This document shows, one piece after another, positions 35,766 to 43,065 of a stretch of DNA of 64,000 nucleotides. The stretch lies in the NCBI RefSeq assembly GCF_009362785.1, contig NZ_WHNQ01000020.1:84226-148225 (forward strand), in the 5' to 3' direction. The stretch is from Paraburkholderia atlantica. GTDB lineage: Bacteria; Pseudomonadota; Gammaproteobacteria; Burkholderiales; Burkholderiaceae. Position numbers and translations under genes: made by a program. How positions within the stretch are numbered: the first letter of the stretch is position 1; each line of letters begins with the position of its first letter. The notes below the pieces were generated by a model, which had not been told where the DNA came from, did no database searches, and worked only from the letters and a program-made list of their open reading frames with translations.

Positions 35766-37142
35766 TCAGCGCGCGCCGGATTCGAAGCGAAAGCTCGCGC
35801 CTACGTGCGGTGGCTGGAGATGCGCGCCCTGCTCGAGCAGCTTGTCGCGCAAGGTGCCTTCCGTATAAGACGTCTTGTATGCGCCGCGCCGCTGCAATTC
35901 CGGCACGAGGTACTCCACCACGTCGTGGAAGGTGCGCGGCGATTCGACCCACGCGAGGTTGAAGCCGTCGATGCCGGTCTCTTCAACGAGCGCTTGCAGT
36001 TCGTCTGCGACCTGCGCCGCATCCCCGACCACCACCGCGCCGCGTCCGCCGATCGTCACGAATTCCACCGCGTCGCGCACGGTCCATTCGCGATCCGGGT
36101 CGAGCTTGCTGAACGACGCGAGCGCCGATTGGCCCGCATCCGTGTCGACGTAGGCCAAGGTATCGTCGGGCTGGTAGCGCGACAGGTCGATCCCCGTCCA
36201 GCCCGACAGCAGCGCCAGCGCGCCCTCGTAGCTCGCGCGCTGACGGTAGGCTTCGTAGCGCGCCTGCGCTTTTTCCGCGGTTTCATCGACGATCACGGTG
36301 AACATCGCGAACAGCAGCGCGCTGTCGGGCGCGCGTCCCGCTTCGACAAGCGCCGCGCGAATCGCCTGCGCCGACTTGCGCAGACCGTTGCGCGTGGGCG
36401 CGCCGAGGAAGATGCATTCGGCGTGCTTCGCGGCGAACTGCGTGCCGCGCGTGGAGCCGCCCGCCTGAAAAAGCAGCGGCGTGCGCTGCGGCGACGGCTC
36501 GCACTGGAAGATGCCTTCGCTTTTGAAATAATGGCCCTCGTGCTCGATGGGTCGCACGCGATCGTGATCGGCATAAATGCCGCGTTCGGTGTCGCGTTTA
36601 ACCGCGCCGTCCTGCCAGCTTCCTTCCCACAGCTTGTAGCAGACTTCGAGAAATTCGTCGGCGCGGTCGTAGCGTTCGTCGTGCGCGCGCAGTTGCGTCT
36701 GGCCGAGACTGCGTGCGCCGCTTTGCAGATACGACGTCACGATGTTCCAGGCGACGCGGCCGCCGGTCAGATGATCGAGCGTGGTGAAGCGGCGCGCCAG
36801 CAGGTACGGCGCTTCATACGCGACAGAAACGGTCACGCCGAAGCCGAGATGCTTTGTCGCGTGCGCCATCAACGGGATCAGCGGCACAGGATCGTTCATC
36901 GGCACCTGCGCGGCGGTGCGCAACGCGGCGGCCGGGCTATCGCCGAGTACGTCGTAGATACCCGTCACATCGCCGAGAAAAAGGCCGTCGAACAGGCCGC
37001 GTTCCAGCGTCTGCGCGAGTTCGACCCAATAGTTCGTGTCGAGATAGCCGACCGAATTGTCGTCGGGCGCTGTCCACTGCCCGGGTGCGAGGTGCACCAC
37101 GCAATTCATCATGAAGGCATTCAGTCGTATCTGGCGAGGCAT
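35766..37142 (-). CDS. NtaA/SnaA/DszA-family FMN-dependent monooxygenase
   Basis: Protein of 458 aa: QIRLNAFMMNCVVHLAPGQW, GLFLGDVTGIYDVLGDSPAA, LTGGRVAWNIVTSYLQSGAR, PSPQRTPLLFQAGGSTRGTQ and GIDGFNLAWVESPRTFHDVV. First gene of a seven-gene minus-strand operon ending with livM-like; the upstream AT-rich patch near 37205-37250 may be its promoter. The Liv-type importer in the same operon probably brings in its substrate. Needs a separate FMN reductase, none of which is adjacent. Confidence 0.88.
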   Translation of the reverse strand: MPRQIRLNAFMMNCVVHLAPGQWTAPDDNSVGYLDTNYWVELAQTLERGLFDGLFLGDVTGIYDVLGDSPAAALRTAAQVPMNDPVPLIPLMAHATKHLGFGVTVSVAYEAPYLLARRFTTLDHLTGGRVAWNIVTSYLQSGARSLGQTQLRAHDERYDRADEFLEVCYKLWEGSWQDGAVKRDTERGIYADHDRVRPIEHEGHYFKSEGIFQCEPSPQRTPLLFQAGGSTRGTQFAAKHAECIFLGAPTRNGLRKSAQAIRAALVEAGRAPDSALLFAMFTVIVDETAEKAQARYEAYRQRASYEGALALLSGWTGIDLSRYQPDDTLAYVDTDAGQSALASFSKLDPDREWTVRDAVEFVTIGGRGAVVVGDAAQVADELQALVEETGIDGFNLAWVESPRTFHDVVEYLVPELQRRGAYKTSYTEGTLRDKLLEQGAHLQPPHVGASFRFESGAR

Positions 37143-37294
37143 GGCAGGGCTGGTGACGCTTGGGAACCGGTGATTCTATGTTTCGCATAAACGCCGCCCA
37201 ACCATGCGATTCTGGTTTGCTTATCAGCGTATACATGGAATAAAAAGCACGCAGGCCGCTTACGTCGCCCGTCTCTCCCGTTGCGCGACCGGCG

Positions 37295-37446
37295 ACGGCA
37301 GCGAGCAGTTCCGGATGGACCTGGTGCTATTCGGCATCATCGTCGTTGGACTGACGGGTTGGGCGCTCAACGCACTGGCGCGCGGCGTCGAGCGACGAGT
37401 GATCGCGCGCCGCAGCGGTGCGCCGCGCGAACGTGCCGTAGCTTGA
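37295..37446 (+). pseudogene. SsuC-like permease remnant (last membrane helix)
   Basis: Encodes only the end of a sulfonate-type permease: SEQFRMDLVLFGIIVVGLTG followed by WALNALARGVERRVIARR. The frame opens at 37204 but nothing before about 37295 resembles a permease. It lies 27 bases before an SsuB-like remnant, as in a normal ssuCB operon, so this was once a second sulfonate transporter. Confidence 0.7.
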
Positions 37447-37473
37447 AGCGGCTCAACAACAGGAAGCGGACTC

Positions 37474-37978
37474 ATGACCACCACGGGTTCCGAAGGCATC
37501 CGCATCCGCGGCGTCAGCAACCGCTATGCGCGCCAACGTGATGCGGACGACGACCTGCTCGTGCTCGATGACATCTCACTCAATATCGCGGCCGGCGAAT
37601 TCATTAGCGTGCTCGGCGCCAGCGGCTGCGGCAAGTCGACGCTGCTGCGGCTAGCCGCCGGACTCGACACTGACTATCGCGGCGAGATCAGCGTGGACGG
37701 CGAGCGGGTGCGCGATACGTCGCTCGAACGTGGCATCGTGTTTTCAGGATCAGCGGCTATTTCAGTGGCTTACAGCCTCGCAGAATATTCTCGCCGCGCT
37801 GCGCAACGCGCCGCTTTCGCCACAGCAGAAGCGCGACGCGGTGTCCGAGCACGTCGCACTCGTCGGCCTGCAAGGCTTCGAGCATAGCGAGCGCATCACG
37901 ATAATGCTCGTCACGCATGACGTCGACGAAGCGATCCATCTTGGCGATCGCGTGGTGGCGATGGCGCCGCGCCCTGGC
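37474..37978 (+). pseudogene. SsuB-like ATPase remnant (frameshift and deletion)
   Basis: Starts normally (MTTTGSEGIRIRGVSNRYA) with Walker A GASGCGKST, then near 37740 the frame shifts and the Q-loop continues as FQDQRLFQWLTASQNIL. After LVGLQGFEH it jumps to ITIMLVTHDVDEAIHLGDRV, losing the LSGGQ signature and Walker B, and ends at AMAPRPG. The second frame then runs on into a piece of LLM monooxygenase. It cannot be a working ATPase. Confidence 0.78.
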
Positions 37979-38023
37979 CCACTACGCGCAGCTCGCGCGC
38001 ATGCCGCGCTGTCGGTCTTGACG

Positions 38024-38272
38024 GAGCGCATCGGGCTGCTGGCCGCGCAAACGGCCGAGGTGATTTTCGTCGCGCATCAGACGCTCGACGAAGCACGGCA
38101 GTTCTATCGCGACGTCAAGGGGCGGCTCGCCCGCTACGGACGCGCGCCCGAACACCTGAAGATCATACCGGGCATCTTCCCGGTGATCGGCAAGACGCAG
38201 CAGGAAGCGCGCGACAAGTTCGACGCGTTGCAGGAGTTCATCGATCCGGCGGTCCGTCTCGCGTTGCTATCG
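38024..38272 (+). pseudogene. NtaA/SnaA/DszA-family monooxygenase internal fragment
   Basis: In the same open frame as the end of the SsuB remnant: ERIGLLAAQTAEVIFVAHQT, then GRLARYGRAPEHLKIIPGIF, VIGKTQQEARDKFDALQEFI and DPAVRLALLS. This is the middle third of an LLM monooxygenase, without start, flavin-binding N-terminus or C-terminus. An intact ssu-type cluster with its own monooxygenase was probably reduced here by several deletions. Confidence 0.75.
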
Positions 38273-38329
38273 ACGCGCGTTATACGTCATCGCCCGGCGG
38301 ATATGGTCGAATATAGTCGTCGCATCTGG

Positions 38330-38731
38330 TCAGTAGCTGACGACCGTGTGCTTCGGATTCGCACTCGCGAACGTGCCCGCGCCGCCGACCAATTGATCGC
38401 CGCTCAACCCCTCGCCTTGCGCGCCATGGCAGGCCGCCCAATTAGCCGCGAAAATCCGGCCATCCGTTGCGACATCGTCGCTGCCACTGGCCAGGCCGCG
38501 TCCATCCGCCGCGACATCGACGTTCCATGCGCTGAGTTCGGCCCCGCTAGTGGGCTTGCCGATCGTGTCGATAGATAGGCGCCAGCGCACCGGTTCGGCG
38601 GAGGATTGCGCTTCACCGGTTGCGTTGACCGAAGAGGAGCAACTTCCGAGCAGGCCGCTGACCGCGACCACCGTCAGCAGAGCGCTCATCGTCTTCGATC
38701 TCGAAGCCACGAACCGGACCCGCTTACGCAT
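38330..38731 (-). pseudogene. SoxD/SorB-like cytochrome c remnant with damaged heme motif
   Basis: 133 aa. An N-terminal hydrophobic segment with a lipobox-like GLLGSC, then IGKPTSGAELSAWNVDVAAD and GRIFAANWAACHGAQGEGL, QLVGGAGTFASANPKHTVVS, after which it stops. The pattern matches the cytochrome c partner of SoxC/SorA-type sulfite or sulfane dehydrogenases, which continue for 60 or more residues. The heme site CxxCH reads WAACH (98-102): the first Cys is Trp. Truncated and without a normal heme site, it should be nonfunctional. Confidence 0.6.
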
Positions 38732-38822
38732 TTTTCACGCTCCCATCGGCGTCGATGCGCCATTGCTGAATGCCGTTGCAGTGATAATTCGAGTTCAATC
38801 CGCGTACTGCGACGACAGAATC
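38724..38822 (-). pseudogene. Possible SoxC-type sulfite oxidase C-terminal remnant
   Basis: About 32 codons read DSVVAVRGLNSNYHCNGIQQ then WRIDADGSVKNA and a TAA that overlaps the cytochrome ATG by 8 bases. The NAIQ/GIQ-x-W-x-(I/V)-x-x-DG-S-V-x-N ending is like the C-terminus of SoxC-type molybdopterin sulfite dehydrogenases, which are encoded just upstream of the cytochrome. No more of that gene is visible further upstream. Tentative because the piece is short. Confidence 0.45.
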
Positions 38823-39162
38823 GGCGCGCCGACAAGCGCACCAGTATAAGTAGTGCGAGCGAGCCCATCAAAGCGGATTGCGACTAAGGTTATGACGACC
38901 GGCCCTATGCCGCGCAGGGACTCAGGAAAACAGCGCGAGCGCAATTCGATGCTGCGTCGTGACCGCGTCGTGACCGCGCGTCGCGCGGCGAGGACGGATC
39001 GACGAACACCTTATGGACGCTCGATCGCGCTGTGTCGTCGCCCGCTGAATTGTAGATGTTCAGCAGGAGCAGTTAGTCTGGCGTCACTAGCGGAAAACAA
39101 TAGCCGCCGTGCCGCCGATCGAACACTAACGCGTAGGTTTCAGCCGCCCTGTCCGGATTTAT
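38823..39162. other. Gene-free stretch after the Sox-like remnants
   Basis: About 340 bases in which no coding region or structured element could be supported. Probably scar sequence from deletion of the sulfite dehydrogenase gene. Confidence 0.4.
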
Positions 39163-39363
39163 TCAAACGTCCAGCCCATGTTGAAGTATCCCGCGCGCGT
39201 AAGTGGCGATGCGCTCGAGGCGCTCGGGATCGTCGCGCGGCTGTTCGCGTGCACTGCGCGCGCGGACAGCCGCGTGGCGCCGGTCGAGATGCATCCGCTG
39301 CCGCACGGCTTCGAGGAAGCCGGACACGGCCCGCCGATAGAACAATGCGAGGTCCAATGACAT
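39163..39363 (-). CDS. Small hypothetical protein
   Basis: 66 aa: starts MSLDLALFYRRAVSGFLEAV, continues with a very Arg-rich helical middle and ends ERIATYARGILQHGLDV. The ATG at 39363 has a strong GGGGAG ribosome site about 7 bases upstream. The heptad-like, basic composition suggests a helical protein. I do not recognise a family. It is divergent from the nitroreductase gene and both flank the palindrome at 39415. Confidence 0.5.
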   Translation of the reverse strand: MSLDLALFYRRAVSGFLEAVRQRMHLDRRHAAVRARSAREQPRDDPERLERIATYARGILQHGLDV

Positions 39364-39414
39364 CGTGCGCTCCCCTGCTCGTGGCATTGATCGAATCTAG
39401 TCAGCGCCGCTCGC

Positions 39415-39438
39415 TTGCGCAAACAAGCATTTGTGCAA
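39415..39438. promoter_or_regulatory. Operator-like inverted repeat
   Basis: TTGCGCAAA - CAAGCA - TTTGTGCAA: two 9-base arms with one mismatch and a 6-base spacer, in the region between divergent genes (39363 minus, 39615 plus). This layout fits a dimeric regulator's operator. The regulator is not evident nearby. Confidence 0.5.
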
Positions 39439-39614
39439 TGCTCTGTGCCGCAAATGCAATGTCGGCAGGACGACATCGACTCAACGTATTCTCCCGTCAT
39501 CTGCTTTTCTTATGCGCAAACATTGGTTGGATTCATGTTTGACCCGACTTACCGTCCTGACTCTGGCGGGCGTACACGCATAAGCATCGCCTCTCTCTCC
39601 TCAATGGCACAGAC

Positions 39615-40211
39615 ATGACCACCTCAAACTCCCGTACCGCCGAGTATCCGATCGACAGGCAATTTCTCGAACGCTGGTCGCCGCGCGCGTTCACGAAGGA
39701 CACGATTCCAGAATCGACGTTGCTAACCTTTCTAGAAGCGGCCCGCTGGGCGCCCTCGTCGTATAACTCGCAGCCGTGGCGGTTCGTCTATGCGCGCCGC
39801 GACACGGAGCACTGGACGCGATTTCTGGGTTTCCTGAACGAGTTCAACCGCGGCTGGGCACAATATGCCGCCGCGATCCTGATCGTGCTGTCGAAGCGCA
39901 CGTTCGCGCCACCGGGGGCCGCAACGGAAGTGCCGCTCGCGTCGCATTCGTTCGATACAGGCGCCGCGTGGGGTTATTTCGCGCTGCAGGCAAGCCTGTC
40001 GGGGTGGAAGGCACACGGCCTTGCCGGCATTGAACGCGAGCATATCCGCGCGGAACTGGCGATCCCCGAGGACTATGCGATCGAGGCGGCCGTTGCCATC
40101 GGTCGCGCTGGTGACAAAGCTTCGTTGCCTGAAGCCCTGCAAAAGCGCGAGGCGCCGAGCCCGCGCAATCCGCTACCGACATTCGTCGCGGAAGGCCGTT
40201 TCGCGCTCTGA
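39615..40211 (+). CDS. Nitroreductase-family flavoprotein
   Basis: Protein of 198 aa of the FMN-dependent nitroreductase family: FLERWSPRAFTKDTIPESTL, then ARWAPSSYNSQPWRFVYARR for FMN/NAD(P)H contact, GAAWGYFALQASLSGWKAHG and AIEAAVAIGRAG. Cytoplasmic NAD(P)H-flavin enzyme. As the only obvious NAD(P)H-flavin oxidoreductase in the window it might supply reduced flavin to the LLM enzymes, but its motifs are those of a nitroreductase and not of SsuE, so this is speculation. Convergent with the TauD-type gene. Confidence 0.85.
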   Translation: MTTSNSRTAEYPIDRQFLERWSPRAFTKDTIPESTLLTFLEAARWAPSSYNSQPWRFVYARRDTEHWTRFLGFLNEFNRGWAQYAAAILIVLSKRTFAPPGAATEVPLASHSFDTGAAWGYFALQASLSGWKAHGLAGIEREHIRAELAIPEDYAIEAAVAIGRAGDKASLPEALQKREAPSPRNPLPTFVAEGRFAL

Positions 40212-40298
40212 GCGCGCCGCTTGCGGGGCGCGTCGCCGTCACCGGGCTTCGCGGCGCGCGCGTCGACGAACCGGACCGCCCGACGAGCGACCTGCGAC

Positions 40299-41246
40299 TC
40301 AGTTCAGCGCAATCGCTGCGGCCGCTCCCATCGGCGAACCTTCGAGCGACACCGACGTCCTTCCGTCCGGCCCGACCGGTACGTCACCGACGAGCGTCGT
40401 GCGATACAACTGACGGTCGAAGTCGAGATCGAAGATGTCGGTCGGCGCGAGATGTGCAGTCGTGCGGTTGTCCCAGAACGCCACGCTGCCCGCTTCCCAT
40501 TTGAAGCGCACGGTGAATTCCGGTCGTGTCACGTGCTCCCACAGCAGTTCGAGCAGCACCTGGCTTTCGCGTGGCGCCAGTCCGACGATCTGCTTGAGAA
40601 AGCCGGGGCTCACGTATAGCGCGCGCTCGCCGGTCTCCGGATGCACGCGCACGATCGGATGCTCGCTGACGAGCGTATGCTGCTCGACCGCCGATGCAAA
40701 CGCGTCAGTGCCTTTCGCGCCTTGCGGCGGCGCAAAGCGATGCACGCCGCGCAAACCGTCGACGAAAGCGCGCAGCGGGGCAGAAAGCTTCTCATAGGCG
40801 ACCACGAGATTGGTCCATTGCGTGTCCCCTCCGTATGGGGGGATCGTCACGCCCCGCAGGATCGACGCATAGGGTGGATTGACCGCCGCCGTGACATCGG
40901 TATGCCAGCCTGTCCACGGACGCCGGAGCGGCTCTCCCTCGAAACGCGTCTCCTTTCGAAACTTCGAAATCGAATAGATCTGCGGATGACCTTCGACATG
41001 GCCGAAGACAGGATGCCCAACAGTCAGCTCGCCGAATTGAGCTGAAAAAACCACATGCTGCTCATGACTGAGGAACTGGTCGCGAAAGAAGATCACGCGC
41101 CATTCAAGCAAGGCATTGCGGATCGCCTTGATCTGCGAGCGTGTCAGGGGTCGGGAAAGATCGACGCCGCTGATTTCGGCGCCGGTATGCGCAGAAAGCG
41201 GGCGCACAACGACCTGTGCGTCTTCTGAAACGACGGCTGTATTCAT
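40299..41246 (-). CDS. TauD-type Fe(II)/2-oxoglutarate dioxygenase
   Basis: Protein of 315 aa of the TauD/TfdA family. Iron ligands are H115 and D117 (GWHTDVTA) and H265 (RTTAHLAPTD); 2-oxoglutarate-binding arginines lie in DRQLYRTTLVG (R278, R282). N-terminal VVVRPLSAHTGAEISGVDLS is standard. These enzymes hydroxylate the carbon next to a sulfonate, releasing sulfite. Start ATG 41246. It follows a flavoprotein monooxygenase 67 bases upstream on the same strand. An N-terminal fragment of a close relative is at 60909-60980. Confidence 0.88.
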   Translation of the reverse strand: MNTAVVSEDAQVVVRPLSAHTGAEISGVDLSRPLTRSQIKAIRNALLEWRVIFFRDQFLSHEQHVVFSAQFGELTVGHPVFGHVEGHPQIYSISKFRKETRFEGEPLRRPWTGWHTDVTAAVNPPYASILRGVTIPPYGGDTQWTNLVVAYEKLSAPLRAFVDGLRGVHRFAPPQGAKGTDAFASAVEQHTLVSEHPIVRVHPETGERALYVSPGFLKQIVGLAPRESQVLLELLWEHVTRPEFTVRFKWEAGSVAFWDNRTTAHLAPTDIFDLDFDRQLYRTTLVGDVPVGPDGRTSVSLEGSPMGAAAAIALN

Positions 41247-41313
41247 GATGGATTCCGGTTGATGTCGTAACGAACAGGCGCGCTGCAAAATCAGCCGCCC
41301 ATGTTGCTTCGAT

Positions 41314-42765
41314 TTACTTCGCCAATGCGACGTCGGTTTCCCGATAAACGCTCTGCGCATAGTGAGATTCGTCGAAGTCAGCAGGAACAGTGGCGCTCAT
41401 ACGCTCTTCGTGCACACCGAGGTCTTCGACGAACAGGTCCTGGCTGATGCGCCGGATCACCGCCGGGATGTCGCGCTTCATGCTGGGCACATCGCCGACA
41501 GGCAAGCCCCGGCTCACAAAAGCGGCGGGATTGAACACGTGGATGTTCGCGAGATACGGCGCCGTGCCCGGCGTTTTCTCCTGGTACTCCAATGCTTCGC
41601 CGAGCCATGGGTGGGCACCGAGCGCGTCGTCCCGCTCGGGCGGGGTGGGCACGTAGCGGTCCTGCCAGAGCAGCACCTGATCCGCGATTTCGGCCAGTTC
41701 GGGCCGCGCATGCAGGTCGACCGCGTAGCCCGTGCCGGCGATCACGAAGTCGAATGCGAACGTTGCGCCCCCTGCGCGCGCTCGTACACGCGTGCCCTCG
41801 ACGGTGGCCTCGTGCCAAAGCGTGCCGAGATGCAGATGAAAGTTGGCAAAGCGCGTCGCGCGAGTCACGGCATCGGCCGGCGGCGTCGAACCCGCACGCC
41901 TGAAACGCCACGCCAAGTGCCAGCGCAGCGCATCGGGCAGTGCCGGATAGTTGTCGTAGGCACCCGGATACGAGCGCGCGCGAATCACGGGCTCCGCGGC
42001 GAGCGCCGCACGCCTTGCGAACAGATGTACGTCGGCGGCCCCGGCTTCCAGCGCCGTCGCCGCCGCATCGAATGCCGAGGCCGCTGCACCGACCACTGCG
42101 ACCGACTTGCCGCTCAGCGAAGCGAAGTCGATCGCCTGGGATGTGTGTGCGCAGTGCGTGGACGGCAGCGTCGCCAGTGGCGCGACCAGGTTGGGCCTGC
42201 CGTTACCCGCTACGCCGTTGGCGAGAATGATTTTGCGCGCCGTCTCCATACGATGCTCGATACCATCGGCGCCCCGAATCGCAAGATGCAGCCGGAAGTG
42301 TCGTCCATGCGGCTCGATACGTTCGAGCGTCGTGCCGTACCGCACCGGAATGCCAAGAAAGTGGCGGTACCAGGCGAGATATTCACTCCACTGCTCGCGC
42401 CCGATCCGCTCGATCTCCGCGTAGGCGGTCTCGCCATGGCGCGCTTCGTACCAGGCCTGGAAGCTCAGTCCAGGCAGTCCCGCCTCGGGGCCTGCGAGCG
42501 ACTTCGGCGTGCGCAACCGGTTCATACGTGCTCGCGTCGTCCAGACACCCGCGCCTCTTTCATCTGCTGCAGCGTCGATTACGCTGACTTTGCCAATGCC
42601 CGCTCGCCGCAGTGCGAAAGCAAACGCCGCACCGCTCTGTCCACCTCCTACGATCAGCACGTTGTGATCGATGCCCGACCGATCGGCGACCCAGTTCTCG
42701 GGATCGGGACCGATGAGGCGCAGCGTTTCGCGAGCGAGAGCATCTTGGGTCGAGGACGAAGTCAT
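41314..42765 (-). CDS. FAD-dependent NAD(P)-binding monooxygenase-like flavoprotein
   Basis: Protein of 483 aa with two dinucleotide-binding motifs: VLIVGGGQSGAAFAFAL (36-52) for FAD and VAVVGAAASAFDAAATAL for NAD(P)H, plus FVIAGTGYAVDLHARPE near the C-terminus, the ATG-type motif of flavin-containing and Baeyer-Villiger monooxygenase relatives. It likely oxygenates a soft nucleophile such as a thioether or amine (inference). The frame extends upstream to 42996, but the ATG at 42765 precedes the conserved region by a suitable distance. Divergent from the oligopeptide-type operon at 43066. Confidence 0.82.
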   Translation of the reverse strand: MTSSSTQDALARETLRLIGPDPENWVADRSGIDHNVLIVGGGQSGAAFAFALRRAGIGKVSVIDAAADERGAGVWTTRARMNRLRTPKSLAGPEAGLPGLSFQAWYEARHGETAYAEIERIGREQWSEYLAWYRHFLGIPVRYGTTLERIEPHGRHFRLHLAIRGADGIEHRMETARKIILANGVAGNGRPNLVAPLATLPSTHCAHTSQAIDFASLSGKSVAVVGAAASAFDAAATALEAGAADVHLFARRAALAAEPVIRARSYPGAYDNYPALPDALRWHLAWRFRRAGSTPPADAVTRATRFANFHLHLGTLWHEATVEGTRVRARAGGATFAFDFVIAGTGYAVDLHARPELAEIADQVLLWQDRYVPTPPERDDALGAHPWLGEALEYQEKTPGTAPYLANIHVFNPAAFVSRGLPVGDVPSMKRDIPAVIRRISQDLFVEDLGVHEERMSATVPADFDESHYAQSVYRETDVALAK

Positions 42766-43065
42766 GAACGGGTATCCGGTCGAACGTGGCGGGCGATCGA
42801 GTATCGGCCCTATGCGGTCAGCCGGAAACGAAGCATTTGTGATTTTCATCTTCATGAAATGCGGGTCCCACGTTCCGGACTGCGCTACCCCATGCACGGT
42901 GTACCTCATGCCGTTTGCAGAAAAGCACTTAAGGTGCGCATTGATATCGATATCGCATTTGCATCGTTGCCGAATCGCCATTTGGCGCGCGATCATCCAT
43001 CGCTCCGATGGCTACCGGCCGCAACTGCATCCGCGACGATTCTGCATTGTCGCCACTGTCCTACC
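42766..43065. promoter_or_regulatory. Divergent promoter region of the peptide-importer/oxygenase operon
   Basis: 300 bases between divergent starts. It holds a perfect 12-bp palindrome GATATCGATATC (42943-42954) and, further left, GCATTT...AAATGC arms about 30 bases apart (near 42833-42862). Either could bind a regulator acting on both directions. No promoter boxes assigned. Confidence 0.45.

Noticed and set aside
35751..37190. 479-codon open frame on the plus strand
   Set aside because: Complete shadow of the LLM monooxygenase at 35766-37142; no homology in the translation.
37204..37446. 80-codon plus-strand frame as a new small membrane protein
   Set aside because: Its hydrophobic part matches the last helix of SsuC-type permeases and it precedes an ssuB remnant, so it is a fragment rather than a small gene.
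41362..43065. Apparent 568-codon N-terminal extension of the oligopeptide-binding protein
   Set aside because: Antisense to the flavoprotein monooxygenase; a proper signal peptide begins at 43066.
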